Source: Myxococcales bacterium
Lineage (GTDB): Bacteria > Myxococcota_A > Polyangia > Nannocystales > Nannocystaceae
DNA length: 64,000 nt
Direction: 5' to 3'
Assembly (NCBI GenBank): GCA_020633335.1
Contig: JACKDU010000003.1
Span: forward strand, 310,001-374,000
The notes beneath the pieces were generated by a model, which was not told the origin of the DNA, did no database searches, and saw only the letters and a program-made list of their open reading frames with translations. Made by a program: the position numbers and the translations under genes. The number at the start of each line of letters is the position of its first letter. The stretch's first letter is position 1. Shown piece by piece: positions 50,644 to 59,607 of the stretch.

Positions 50644-53600
50644 GTGATGTCGGACGACGGCGAGATCGGTCCAGGACCCGCAGACCCGGCGGGCGGCGCC
50701 TCCAGGTGGGTCGACGCGCTCGCCGAGTGGTTGGCGACGATCGCCGATCGACGGCCGCTCGCCGAGCTCCTCGATCGCGTCGTCGATCGCCTCGCGGCGA
50801 CCGGCGCTCGGATCGTCCGCGTCGACGGCGAGGTGGTCGCCGCCCGCTGGCGGGGCGAGGCGCCGCGCTGGGACGTCACCGCGGGGCCGCGCGTCGCCGG
50901 CGAGCTCCGCGAGCGCGGCGACCGGGTGGCGGCGACGATCGCCGCCCGCGGTCAGGTGCTCGGGGCGCTCGAGCTCGTCGGCGTCCGCCTCGAACCCGGC
51001 GCCGGCGCGGCCCTCCGCGGCCTCGCCAGCGCGCTCGCGCGGGCGCTGCCGGCCGGCGACGACGAGGAGCTCCGGCTCATCGTCGACTCGACCCCGGCCG
51101 CGCTCTGGCGGACCGGCGTCGACGGCCGCTGCGAGCTGGTCAATCGGGCCTGGCTCGATCTCACCGGGACGACCCTCGAGGAGAACCTCGGCGAGGGCTG
51201 GGTGACGGCGATCCACCCCGAGGATCGCGGCCGGGTCAGCGCGGGCTACCGCGCCGCCTTCGCCCGCCAGGAGCCCTTCGCCTTCGACTTTCGGATCCTC
51301 CGCGGCGGCCACGAGGAGGCCTGGCTGATGACCATCGGCCACCCCCTCCGCCGCCGCGATCGCTTCCTCGGCTACGTCGGCATGGCGATCGACATCGGCG
51401 AGCGCCGCCGCGCGCTCCTCGACGTCGATCGCTTCTTCCACCTCTCGGTCGACGTCCTCTGCGTCGCCGGCTTCGACGGCCGCTACCGCCGGGTCAACCC
51501 GGCCTTCGAGCGGATCCTCGGCTATGGCGCGGCCGAGCTCTGCGCCCGGCCCTACATCGACTTCGTCCACGTCGACGATCGACCGGCGGTCCGCGCGCTC
51601 CTCCGGCGCCTGGTCGCCGGCGAGCGGGTCGACGAGCACGAGTACCGGATGCGGACCAGCGGCGGCGCCTTCCGCTGGCTCGCCTGGAACGCGATCGCGG
51701 TCCCCGAGGAGGGGTCGATCTACGCGGTCGCCCGCGACGTCACCGAGCGCAAGGAGGGCGAGCGCGAGCTCCTCGCGGCCCGGGAGGTCGCCGAGAACGC
51801 GATCCGGACCAAGGGCGAATTCCTCGCCCGCGTCAGCCACGAGATCCGGACGCCGATGAACGGCGTGATCGGCATGACCGGCCTCCTCCTCGACTCGACC
51901 CTCGGGTCGGCGGAGCGCGAGTACGCCGAGACGATCCGCAAGTCGGCGAGCGCGCTCCTCACCCTGATCAACGACATCCTCGACTTCTCGAAGATCGAGG
52001 CGGGCAAGCTGACGATCGAGCCGGTCCCCTTCGACCTGGCGATCGCCCTCGACGAGGTCACCGATCTCCTGGCCCCGCGGGCGCGCGAGCGGGGGATCGA
52101 GTTCATCGTCCACCTCGCCCCCGACGCGCCCCGCTTCCTGGTCGGCGATCCCGGGCGGATCCGCCAGATCCTCCTCAACCTCGCCGACAACGCGATCAAG
52201 TTCACCGACCGCGGCCACGTCTTCATCAACGTCTCCTGCGTCGAGCAGGAGAGCGGCCGGGCGCGCCTCCGCTTCGCGGTCCACGACACCGGGATCGGCA
52301 TGAGCCCGGAGGATCAGCGCCTCCTCTTCGAGCCCTTCTACCAGGCGGACGCGGGCTCGACCCGGCGCTTCGGCGGCACCGGCCTCGGCCTGGCGATCTG
52401 TCGCCAGCTCGTCCAGCTCATGGGCGGTGTGATCACCGTCGAGAGCGCGCCCGGTCGGGGATCGACCTTCGCCTTCACGCTCCCCTTGCCCAAGGACCAG
52501 GCCCCCCACGGCGACGGCCGCGACTTCGTCGACCTCGCCGACGTCCGGGTGCTGGTGGTCGACAACCACCGGATCAACCGCTGGATGCTCCGCGAGCAGC
52601 TCCTCAGCCTGGGGGTCCGGCCGACGGTCTGCGCGACCGCCGAGGAGGCGCTCGGCCAGCTCCGCGGCGGGGTCCGGGCGGCCGATCCCTACCGCCTGGC
52701 GATCGTCGACGCCGAGCTCGTCTGCGCCTCCGGGGAGCCGCTGAGCGCGGTGATCCGCCGGGAGGTCACGCTCGCCGCGACCACCGTGATCAACCTCGTC
52801 GCCTACGGGGTGCGCTCGGCGTCGGGGAGCGCGAGCCTGGTCAAGCCGGTGCGCCTGGCCGCGCTCCGCGAGACCCTCGGGGCCGCGCTGCGGGCGGGCG
52901 CGAGCGCGACCCCGGAGCCGGAGCCGGTCGAGGTCGGGCCGGCGCCGCGCTTCCACGGGCGGGTGCTGGTGGTCGAGGACAACGCGATCAACCAGCGGGT
53001 GGCCACGCTGATGCTCGAGCGCCTCGGCTGCCGGGTCGACGTCGCCGCCGACGGCCTCGAGGCGGTGACGATGGTCGCCCAGATCCCCTACGACCTGGTC
53101 TTCATGGACTGTCAGATGCCGGAGATGGACGGCTTCCAGGCCGCGCGGATGATCCGCCAGGGCGAGCGCGCCAGCCGGCGGGTGCCGATCGCGGCGATGA
53201 CCGCCCACGCGCTCCCTGAGGACCGCCAGCGCTGCCTCGACGCCGGCATGGACGAGTACCTGAGCAAGCCGGTGCAGCACGGCGAGCTGGTCCGGGTCGT
53301 CGGCAAGTACCTGGCCGATGAGGCAGATGAGTTGGAGGGCGCAGAGGCGCCGGCGGAGGCCGCGGCGGAGGCGGCCGACGGCCCCCAGGCCCCGGCCTTT
53401 GATCCCGCGATCCTGGAGCAGCTCGAGCTCCTGGTCGACGACGTCAGCGGCGGCCTCGTCGAGGCCCTCCTCGCGCCCTTCGTCGTCTCCGCCCGGGGCG
53501 CGCTCACGGCGATCGAGGCGGCGCTCGGCGCCGGCGACATCGAGCTCCTCGCGCGCCTCGCCCACAAGCTCAAGGGGTCGAGCGGGACCCTCGGCGCGAC

Positions 53601-53736
53601 CGAGGTCGAGCGCCTCTGCTCGGAGCTGATGGGCGCGGGGCGTGAGTGGCCGGAGGACGAGGTGCGGGCCCGCGTCAGCGCCCTCCGGCGGGCGATCGAT
53701 CGGGCCGCGGTCGCGGTCGCGGCGATGGCCGCCTAG
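50644..53736 (+). CDS. Hybrid histidine kinase: PAS-PAS-HK-REC-REC-Hpt
   Basis: 1030 aa from GTG 50644 (ATG one codon later). Order: N-terminal unassigned region, PAS ('LIVDSTPAALWRTGVDGRCELVNRAW'), PAS ('VLCVAGFDGRYRRVNPAFERILGY'), HisKA with His399 (VSHEIRTPMNGVIG), HATPase (NLADNAIKFTD, DTGIGMSPED, GTGLGLAICRQ), a degenerate REC with Asp689 (LAIVDAELV), a good REC with Asp822 (LVFMDCQMPEMDG) and an Hpt domain with His974 (LAHKLKGSSGTLG). No transmembrane segment, so it is a cytoplasmic BarA-like phosphorelay. The output regulator is not in the window. Confidence 0.95.
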   Translation: MMSDDGEIGPGPADPAGGASRWVDALAEWLATIADRRPLAELLDRVVDRLAATGARIVRVDGEVVAARWRGEAPRWDVTAGPRVAGELRERGDRVAATIAARGQVLGALELVGVRLEPGAGAALRGLASALARALPAGDDEELRLIVDSTPAALWRTGVDGRCELVNRAWLDLTGTTLEENLGEGWVTAIHPEDRGRVSAGYRAAFARQEPFAFDFRILRGGHEEAWLMTIGHPLRRRDRFLGYVGMAIDIGERRRALLDVDRFFHLSVDVLCVAGFDGRYRRVNPAFERILGYGAAELCARPYIDFVHVDDRPAVRALLRRLVAGERVDEHEYRMRTSGGAFRWLAWNAIAVPEEGSIYAVARDVTERKEGERELLAAREVAENAIRTKGEFLARVSHEIRTPMNGVIGMTGLLLDSTLGSAEREYAETIRKSASALLTLINDILDFSKIEAGKLTIEPVPFDLAIALDEVTDLLAPRARERGIEFIVHLAPDAPRFLVGDPGRIRQILLNLADNAIKFTDRGHVFINVSCVEQESGRARLRFAVHDTGIGMSPEDQRLLFEPFYQADAGSTRRFGGTGLGLAICRQLVQLMGGVITVESAPGRGSTFAFTLPLPKDQAPHGDGRDFVDLADVRVLVVDNHRINRWMLREQLLSLGVRPTVCATAEEALGQLRGGVRAADPYRLAIVDAELVCASGEPLSAVIRREVTLAATTVINLVAYGVRSASGSASLVKPVRLAALRETLGAALRAGASATPEPEPVEVGPAPRFHGRVLVVEDNAINQRVATLMLERLGCRVDVAADGLEAVTMVAQIPYDLVFMDCQMPEMDGFQAARMIRQGERASRRVPIAAMTAHALPEDRQRCLDAGMDEYLSKPVQHGELVRVVGKYLADEADELEGAEAPAEAAAEAADGPQAPAFDPAILEQLELLVDDVSGGLVEALLAPFVVSARGALTAIEAALGAGDIELLARLAHKLKGSSGTLGATEVERLCSELMGAGREWPEDEVRARVSALRRAIDRAAVAVAAMAA

Positions 53737-54524
53737 CGCCCGGTGAACTTCGGCGGCCGCTTCTCGACGTAGGCGGCGAGCCCCTCGCGGGCGTCGTCGC
53801 CGGTGAAGAGGCGCTGCTGGAGCTCGCGCTCGAGCGCGAGGCCGTCGCCGAGGCTGAGGTCGGCGCCGGTCTGGCAGGCCCGCTTGATCAGCCCGACCGC
53901 CCGCGAGGGCGCGGCCGGCGGGACGAAGTTGGAGGCGTAGTCGCGGACCTTGGCGAGGAAGTCCTCCGGGCCCTCGGCGTCCCAGACCTGGTTGACGATC
54001 CCGAGCTCGGCCGCGCGATCGAAGTCGAAGACCTCGGCGCCGATCATCACCTCGATCGCCTTCGACTTGCCGAGGAGGCGGACCAGCCGCTGGGTGCCGC
54101 CGGTGCCCGGGAGGACGCCGAGCTTGACCTCCGGGAGGCCGCACTTGCCGGCGCCGCGGCGGGCGATCCGGAGGTCGGCCGCGAGCGCGACCTCGAGGCC
54201 GCCGCCGACGCAGTGGCCGTTTAGCGCGGCGATCACGAGCTTCGGCGTCTGCTCGAGGCGCTGGAGGGTCTCGTTGGCGTGGAGGCAGAAGTTGTACTTG
54301 AACTCCGGATCGGCGCCGCGGAGCATGCCGATGTCAGCCCCGGCGCAGAAGAACTTGGAGCCGGCGCCGACGAGGATGATGACGTGGACGTCGCTGGCGA
54401 AGCGGGCCTCGAGGATCGCGGCGTCCAGCTCGCGCATCATCTCGTAGGAGTAGCAATTGGCCGGCGGGACGTTGATCGTGATCTGGGCGATGCCGAAGTC
54501 AGCGCTGTACTCGACGAGGGACAT
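53733..54524 (-). CDS. Enoyl-CoA hydratase/isomerase family protein
   Basis: 263 aa from ATG 54524. Crotonase fold: 'QITINVPPANCYSYEMMRELDAAI', oxyanion-hole 'GSKFFCAGADIGMLRG', 'LVIAALNGHCVGGGLEVALAADLRIA', 'LPEVKLGVLPGTGGTQRLVRLLG' with the catalytic-type Glu. Beta-oxidation or related acyl-CoA step. TATGCT is six bases before the start; the thioesterase gene starts only 24 bases away on the other strand. Longer frame rejected, as it runs through that gene. Confidence 0.93.
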   Translation of the reverse strand: MSLVEYSADFGIAQITINVPPANCYSYEMMRELDAAILEARFASDVHVIILVGAGSKFFCAGADIGMLRGADPEFKYNFCLHANETLQRLEQTPKLVIAALNGHCVGGGLEVALAADLRIARRGAGKCGLPEVKLGVLPGTGGTQRLVRLLGKSKAIEVMIGAEVFDFDRAAELGIVNQVWDAEGPEDFLAKVRDYASNFVPPAAPSRAVGLIKRACQTGADLSLGDGLALERELQQRLFTGDDAREGLAAYVEKRPPKFTGR

Positions 54525-54548
54525 GGGCGGAGCATACACTTTGCGGCC
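54525..54548. promoter_or_regulatory. 24-bp divergent gap with overlapping -10-like hexamers
   Basis: The gap between two divergent start codons holds TATGCT on - (54531-54536, 6 bases from ATG 54524) and TACACT on + (54535-54540, 8 bases from GTG 54549). The hexamers overlap by two bases. No room exists for leaders or separate ribosome sites, so both genes are probably leaderless and may compete for polymerase. Confidence 0.5.
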
Positions 54549-55100
54549 GTGACCACCCCAGACGGCGTCGGCGTCCACGTCCATCGGCAGCCGGTCCGCT
54601 TCGGCGACTGCGATCCCGCGGGGATCGTCTACTACCCCCGCTTCCTCCACTTCTTCCACGAGACGATGGAGACCTGGTTCCTCGAGGCCCTCGACTACCC
54701 CTACGATCGGGTGATCCTCGGGCGGCAGATCGGCTTCCCCTCGGTCCACTGCCACGCCGACTTCCGGGTCCCCTGCAAGATGGGCGACGTCCTGGCGATC
54801 GAGCTCCGGGTCCTCCGCCTCGGCCGCTCGTCGATCCACTTCGACTACCGGGTGCGGGGCGAGGGCGATCCGCCGGGCGAGCCGCGCCTCACCGGCGGCA
54901 CCGTCTGCGTGGTCATGGACCTCGACCCGAGCTCGGCGAATTTCCGGCGCTCGCTGCCGATCCCGCCGGGCCTGCGCGGGCGGATCGAGGCCTTCATGGC
55001 CGGCGCGGCGATCCCCAGGGGGGCGGCGGACGAGGTCGACGCGGCCGACGCGGCGCTCGCGGCCGAGGCGGGGGCGGCGAGGGCAGGGGAGGGCGCGTGA
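54549..55100 (+). CDS. Acyl-CoA thioesterase (4HBT hotdog family)
   Basis: 183 aa from GTG 54549. '4HBT' signature 'QPVRFGDCDPAGIVYYPRFLHFFHETMETW' with the catalytic-type Asp, followed by 'DFRVPCKMGDVLAIELRVLRLGRSSIHFDY'. Hydrolyses thioesters, perhaps 4-hydroxybenzoyl-CoA-like or fatty acyl-CoA. An Ala/Glu-rich tail extends about 30 residues beyond the fold. It overlaps the AtoE-like transporter by 4 bases (ATGA-type), and is divergent to an enoyl-CoA hydratase: together an acyl-CoA handling cluster. Confidence 0.9.
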   Translation: MTTPDGVGVHVHRQPVRFGDCDPAGIVYYPRFLHFFHETMETWFLEALDYPYDRVILGRQIGFPSVHCHADFRVPCKMGDVLAIELRVLRLGRSSIHFDYRVRGEGDPPGEPRLTGGTVCVVMDLDPSSANFRRSLPIPPGLRGRIEAFMAGAAIPRGAADEVDAADAALAAEAGAARAGEGA

Positions 55101-56500
55101 GCGCGCCGGGCCTCGGGCCGCTCGCGCGCCTCGGGGTCGCCGCCCGCCGCGGCTTCGGGCGCCTGACGCCGGAGCCCTTCGTGATCACGGTCGGCCTCGG
55201 CGCCCTCGTCGGCGTCGCGGCCCTCCTCCACCTCGTCGCCGGCGGGGCCTCGGCGGGCGCGGCCGGGGCGACGCTCCTCGGGCGCTGGCAGGGTGGCGGC
55301 GGCCTCTGGGGGCTCCTCGCCTTTGCGATGCAGGCGAGCCTGATGCTGGTCCTCGGGAGCGCGCTCGCGTCGGCGCCGATCGTCCGCCGCGGGGTCGAGC
55401 GCCTGGCGACCCTGCCGCGGAGCGGCCGCGGCCTGGTGGCGATGACCGCGGCGATCGCGATCGCCGGCGCGCTGATCAACTGGAGCGTCGGCCTCGTCGC
55501 CGGGGCGATCGTCGCCCGCACGGCCGGCCAGGAGGCGCGCCGCCGGGGCTGGCGGCTCCACTATCCGCTCCTCTGCGCCGCCGGCTACGCCGGGATGATG
55601 GCCTGGCACGGCGGCCTCAGCGGGACCGCGCCGCTCAAGGCGACGACCGAGAAGGACATGGTCGAGGTCCTCGGCGCGGAGCTGGCCGCGCGGGTCGGGA
55701 CGATCCCGCTGAGCGAGAGCCTCTTCGGCGATCTCAACCTCTGGGTGAGCGGCGGCCTCCTGCTCCTCGGGCCGCTCCTCTTCGCCCTCCTGACCCCGGC
55801 GGAGGGGGCGGATCCCGATCCCGCGGCCGCGCCGGCCCACCTCCCGGTGCATGAGGCGGTCGAGCCCGCGCCCGCCGATCGCCTCGAGGCGATCGAGCGC
55901 TCGCCGATCATCACCTGGCTCCTGGCGCTGCCGATGGCCGCCGCGCTGGTCCACTTCGCCGCCACCCGCGGGATCGCCGAGCTCGACCTCAACACCGTCA
56001 ACCTCGCGCTCTGGCTCCTGGCGATGCTCCTCCACGGCCGCCCCCACCGCTTCCTCGCCGCCTGCGAGGAGGGGATCCGCGGCTGCGTCGGGATCTTCCT
56101 CCTCTTCCCGCTCTACGCCGGGATCATGGGGCTGATGAGCGCCTCCGGGCTCTCGCAGCGGCTGGCGGCGCTCTTCGCCGACGTCGGCGGCGAGCTCTTC
56201 GCGGTCGTCACCTTCGCCGCCGCCGGCCTCCTCAACCTCTTCGTCCCCTCGGGCGGCGGGCAGTGGGCGATCCAGGGGCCGATCCTCTGCGAGTCGGCGC
56301 TCGCCCGCGGCCTCTCGCCGGCCGACGCGATGATGGCGATGGCCTATGGCGACCAGTGGAGCAACATGCTCCAGCCCTTCTGGGCGATGCCGCTGCTGGC
56401 GATCACCGGGGTGCGCGCCCGCGACATCGTCGGCTACTGCGCGCTCTGGATGGCGCTCGGCGGGCTCTGGATCGTCGCCTGTCTCTTTGTGCTGGTCTAG
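55097..56500 (+). CDS. atoE: Short-chain fatty acid transporter (AtoE family)
   Basis: 467 aa, GTG start overlapping the thioesterase. About ten to eleven membrane helices. Family features: 'GFGRLTPEPFVITVGLGALVG' near the start, 'INWSVGLVAGAIVART', 'PLLCAAGYAGMMAWHGGLSGTAPL' and the end 'FVPSGGGQWAIQGPIL' with 'AMAYGDQWSNMLQPFWAMPLLAITG', all hallmarks of AtoE-like SCFA transporters. It imports acetoacetate/butyrate-type acids. A CoA-transferase pair that would activate them lies 3 kb downstream (59608-60990), opposite strand. Confidence 0.92.
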   Translation: MSAPGLGPLARLGVAARRGFGRLTPEPFVITVGLGALVGVAALLHLVAGGASAGAAGATLLGRWQGGGGLWGLLAFAMQASLMLVLGSALASAPIVRRGVERLATLPRSGRGLVAMTAAIAIAGALINWSVGLVAGAIVARTAGQEARRRGWRLHYPLLCAAGYAGMMAWHGGLSGTAPLKATTEKDMVEVLGAELAARVGTIPLSESLFGDLNLWVSGGLLLLGPLLFALLTPAEGADPDPAAAPAHLPVHEAVEPAPADRLEAIERSPIITWLLALPMAAALVHFAATRGIAELDLNTVNLALWLLAMLLHGRPHRFLAACEEGIRGCVGIFLLFPLYAGIMGLMSASGLSQRLAALFADVGGELFAVVTFAAAGLLNLFVPSGGGQWAIQGPILCESALARGLSPADAMMAMAYGDQWSNMLQPFWAMPLLAITGVRARDIVGYCALWMALGGLWIVACLFVLV

Positions 56501-56518
56501 CGAGCGCGTCGGCGCCCG

Positions 56519-57223
56519 TCAGAGCATCACGTGACAGCCGCCGCAGCCGAAGCTCTCGGGGTTGTTGGGGTCGTAGGGCGGGTAGCCGAGGAGATCGCCG
56601 GCGCTCTGCATGACCTTGAACATCGGCGTGTCCGGGAGGTCGTTCTTGTTGAAGTACTTGGGATCCCAGGTCTCGGGCATCGCGAAGTTGAGCGGCTTGG
56701 TCGCCGGCATCGCGTAGCTCCCGCCGCCGAGATCGGCGCCGTGGCAGTGGGTGCAGGTGAAGTCCGCGTAGAGCAGGGGATCGATCCCCTGGAGGATCGG
56801 CGCGATCGTCGGGACCATGCAGGTGGCCATCCACTCCTGCTTCCAGGCCATGTCGGCGCCGAGGTCCCAGGCGTCGACCCCACACTCGATGGTGATCGGG
56901 CCGCCCGTGTCGGTGGTCGTGTCGCCGCTGGCACCCGTGGAGGTGTCGGCGCTGGTGCTCGTGGAGGTGTCGGTGCTGGCGCTCGTCGTCGTCGTGTCAC
57001 CCCCGCTGGACGTCGTCGTGTCGCTCCCGCCGCTCGAGCTCGATCCGCCGGAGCCCGTCGTCGAGCTCGTCGCGCCCGTTGACTCGCTCTCGCCGCCCGT
57101 CGACGCGCCGCCGCTCGTCGTCGGATCGGTGGCCGTGGTGGTGCCCGCGGTGGAGTCGGTCGAGCCGCTGCAGGCGAGGAGGATGGAGAGGACGAGGGGG
57201 GCTCGGGGCGGTGGAGGGTGCAT
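56519..57223 (-). CDS. Secreted lipoprotein with two CxxCH heme motifs
   Basis: 234 aa from ATG 57223. Lipobox ILLACSGS, a long Thr/Ser/Gly/Asp linker to about residue 118, then a 110-residue domain with 'CTHCHGADLGGG' and the terminal 'CGGCHVML'. The two CxxCH motifs suggest a diheme c-type cytochrome domain; 'MFKVMQSAGDLLGYPPYDPNNPESFGCGGCH' places the second heme at the very C-terminus. It is probably a surface electron carrier. Longer frame start at 57532 rejected for lack of a signal peptide. Confidence 0.8.
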   Translation of the reverse strand: MHPPPPRAPLVLSILLACSGSTDSTAGTTTATDPTTSGGASTGGESESTGATSSTTGSGGSSSSGGSDTTTSSGGDTTTTSASTDTSTSTSADTSTGASGDTTTDTGGPITIECGVDAWDLGADMAWKQEWMATCMVPTIAPILQGIDPLLYADFTCTHCHGADLGGGSYAMPATKPLNFAMPETWDPKYFNKNDLPDTPMFKVMQSAGDLLGYPPYDPNNPESFGCGGCHVML

Positions 57224-57585
57224 CGGCGACGCGCATTCGAGACAAGGCCAAGAGCGACGGAGGCGCCTCGCCACGCCCTCCGCCTCGGAGCGACATCGCG
57301 GACACCACGAGCCCCGCGCAGGAGACCCGCTTCCTGGGCTCCTCCGACCCGCGAGAGCTTTCGTAGGTTTCGGGGGGAGGGCCGTGTGTCTGCGCCATCG
57401 GCGCGGGGCACCGGCTCGAGGCTCTGATCGTGGGGGGATCCGCGGGCCGCGGCGCGGGGTCCTCACCAGGCTGTTCTTTCGGCCATGTACCCGAAGTCGC
57501 CGCAAACGAGGCCGAACGAGCGCTGATCGCAAATTTTGCGGTCAGGCGCGAGAACATCCTCGGGCAAGGTTGGCGCTAGCACGCC
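57224..57585. other. Divergent intergenic region, 362 bp
   Basis: Between the heme lipoprotein (-) and the VWA lipoprotein (+). No ORF with coding character. A TAGCAC hexamer (57577-57582) lies three bases before the VWA start, too close to fit the common pattern. AT-richer stretch around 57530 (CAAATTTTGCG) is a likely promoter zone. Confidence 0.4.
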
Positions 57586-58767
57586 ATGAAGATCGACACC
57601 CGCTCGCTGCCCCTCGCCCTCGCCCTCGCCCTGCCCTTCGCCGGCTTCGCCGGGTGCGAAAAGCCCAAGCAAGAGACCGAGGAGCCCTCGCCTCCGCCGG
57701 TCGCCGGTGAGCCCGAGAAGGCGCCCGAGGGCGAGCCCGAGAAGGCGCCCCCGCTGGTGGATGCCTGGTACAACGACGTCGACGCCGACGGCGTCCCCGA
57801 CTTCGTCGAGCTCGAGCTCCACAACGACCCGAAGATCGACGAGTGCATCGTCACCGCCTGCGGCGAGAAGGCCCGCGGCGGCGAGCTGGCCGAGCGGATC
57901 AACACCCTGATCATCATCGACGCCTCGGGCTCGATGGCCGGCAAGGCGGGCAAGAAGAAGAAGATGGACGCGGCCAAGGCGGCGGTCCAGCGCTTCGTCG
58001 ACGTGATGCCCAAGGTCGACGTGATGAGCGTCGGCGTGATGGCCTTCGGCCACATCGGCGACAACACCGAGGCCAAGAAGGACGAGAGCTGCTCGCAGGT
58101 CCAGATGATCGCGCCGATGGCCGCCCCCGACAGCAAGGCGGTCGCGGCCGCGCTCAAGCCGCTGAAGCCCACCGGCTGGTCGCCGATCGCCCGCTCCCTC
58201 GAGGCGAGCACCCAGTTCCTCCCCGAGCAGATCGGCTCGATCAACCACATCATCCTGGTCGCCGACGGGATCGAGCGCTGCGACGGCGATCCCGTCACCG
58301 TGGCCCGCCAGCTCTTTGAGACCAACCACCTCACGGTGATCGACGTCGTCGGCTTCGGGATCGAGGCCAACGAGGACCGCGAGGCGCTCAAGGCGATCGC
58401 CGCGACCACCGGCGGCCGCTACGTCGACGCGGCGACCGCGGCCGACTTCGATCAGGCCTTCAACGACCTCACGGTCGGGATCTGGGGGGTCTTCGACACC
58501 TGGCTCTGCGCCGTCGGCTCGGCGCCGCTCCTCCAGTGCTACGAGGAGCGCTCGACCGCGGCGATCGCCCGGACCGAGAAGGAGATCGAGTTCATGTCGC
58601 GCTACAGCGGCGGCGAGGAGGCGATCGCCACCCTCGAGAAGATCAAGACCCGGATGGAGGAGACGATGGAGGGCCGCAAGCGGGTCGTCACCACCTACAA
58701 GGTCAACCTCGACAAGATCAAGGCGGACGCCGACGTGATGCGGGCGCAGGCGGCGAAGAAGAAGTAG
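57586..58767 (+). CDS. VWA-domain lipoprotein with calcium-type motif
   Basis: 393 aa. Signal peptide with lipobox FAGCEKP (Cys24); Glu/Pro/Lys-rich linker; a DxDxDG-type motif 'DVDADGVPDFVELEL' (thrombospondin-3/dockerin-like Ca site) and Cys pair 'CIVTACG'. Then a von Willebrand A domain (about 105-290) with MIDAS 'LIIIDASGSMAGKAG', 'VMAFGHIGDN' and 'LVADGIERCDGDP'. The last 80 residues are a charged helix ('EKIKTRMEETMEGRKRVVTTYKVNLDKIKAD'), a likely coiled coil. Extracytoplasmic; partner unknown. Confidence 0.85.
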   Translation: MKIDTRSLPLALALALPFAGFAGCEKPKQETEEPSPPPVAGEPEKAPEGEPEKAPPLVDAWYNDVDADGVPDFVELELHNDPKIDECIVTACGEKARGGELAERINTLIIIDASGSMAGKAGKKKKMDAAKAAVQRFVDVMPKVDVMSVGVMAFGHIGDNTEAKKDESCSQVQMIAPMAAPDSKAVAAALKPLKPTGWSPIARSLEASTQFLPEQIGSINHIILVADGIERCDGDPVTVARQLFETNHLTVIDVVGFGIEANEDREALKAIAATTGGRYVDAATAADFDQAFNDLTVGIWGVFDTWLCAVGSAPLLQCYEERSTAAIARTEKEIEFMSRYSGGEEAIATLEKIKTRMEETMEGRKRVVTTYKVNLDKIKADADVMRAQAAKKK

Positions 58768-58838
58768 GCCGTCGCGGGCGCGCGGAGGGGTCGGTGCCTG
58801 CGGGCTCCGGCCCCTCGTCGCGAGGCGTCGCCGCCTGG

Positions 58839-58844
58839 TAGGTT
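58839..58844 (+). promoter_or_regulatory. -10-like hexamer TAGGTT, 6 nt before ATG 58851
   Basis: GGTAGGTT, six bases, ATG. The pattern of other genes here, in front of a 34-codon ORF; the main reason to keep that ORF. Confidence 0.35.
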
Positions 58845-58850
58845 CCGCCC

Positions 58851-58955
58851 ATGAGCTTTCAACACGTCGCCCGCGCCGAGAAGATCGAGGCCCGCCTGCG
58901 CGCCTGGGCGGAGGGGAGGGCCTCGCCTAGGCGGCGCCGACCGGCGGCGGCGTGA
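58851..58955 (+). CDS. Small ORF (34 aa), possible micro-gene or truncated start
   Basis: 34 codons: 'MSFQHVARAEKIEARLRAWA' then an Arg/Pro/Ala tail. The first 22 residues look like a helix with mixed charge, the rest like noise, as if a longer gene had been cut where the convergent lipoprotein gene ends (overlap 58927-58955). Supported only by the TAGGTT hexamer. Could be spurious. Confidence 0.3.
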   Translation: MSFQHVARAEKIEARLRAWAEGRASPRRRRPAAA

Positions 58956-59256
58956 AGGTCGTGTGGCCGGTGGTGGTCGTGTCGCCGCCACCGGTGGTGG
59001 TGGTGTCGCCGGCCGTGTCGCCGACGCTGTCGCTGAACGTGGTCTGGGGCGACGACGCGGTCCCCGGCTCGCCACCGCTGGTGTCGGTGTCGGTGTCGGT
59101 GTCGCTGTCCGTGTCCGTGTCGGTGTCCGCGTCGCCGGTGCTCGAGGAGCCGGCGCTCTCGGTGCCCGCGGGATCGGGATCGTCGCAGCCGGCGGCGAGG
59201 CCGAGCGGGAGGAGGAGGGCGGCGCTGGCGAGGAGTCTACGGAGGCGGTCGAGCAT
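58927..59256 (-). CDS. Short low-complexity lipoprotein
   Basis: 109 aa from ATG 59256 (AGAGGGAA upstream). Signal peptide with lipobox LAAGCDDPD, followed almost entirely by Asp/Thr/Ser/Gly repeats (DTDTDTDSDTDTDTD) and a Thr-rich end (TTTTGGGDTTTTGHTTF). It resembles the linker of other lipoproteins here but has no globular domain, so it may be a truncated lipoprotein or a surface spacer. Confidence 0.65.
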   Translation of the reverse strand: MLDRLRRLLASAALLLPLGLAAGCDDPDPAGTESAGSSSTGDADTDTDTDSDTDTDTDTSGGEPGTASSPQTTFSDSVGDTAGDTTTTGGGDTTTTGHTTFTPPPVGAA

Positions 59257-59607
59257 GGTCGGTTCCCTCTGGGCTGGCGTGGCGCGGCCGGCCCCGCACC
59301 TGCCGCAAATGACAGGCTCGGAGAGACAGGTTGATCCTCCCGGGTGTGCGCGCGCGGAGCAGGAGAAGGGGGCCGCGCGCGCTCCCTGCGGGGCAGGTCG
59401 CACCTCTACGACCCCAGCGCCGCCAGGGATGGTTTCAGCGAATTCGCCGGCAGGAGGCCGCTGGGGGCAGAATTACCAGTGTCACGTTCGAGAGGAATCA
59501 CGGCCCTCGGCAGCAATGCGAGCTTCGGCCGGCCTCCTCGCGACGACGGGCGCCACCTCGAGGAGGCGGCGCCCGTCCGCGCCGGCGCGCTCGTCCGCGC
59601 CGGCCTC
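59257..59607. other. Intergenic region, 351 bp, with GC hairpin
   Basis: Between the short lipoprotein start and the CoA-transferase B stop. No gene seen. A hairpin GGGCGCC/GGCGCCC (about 59549-59575) and a direct repeat GTCCGCGCCGGC lie just past the CoA-transferase stop and could end that operon without a T-tract. Confidence 0.4.
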
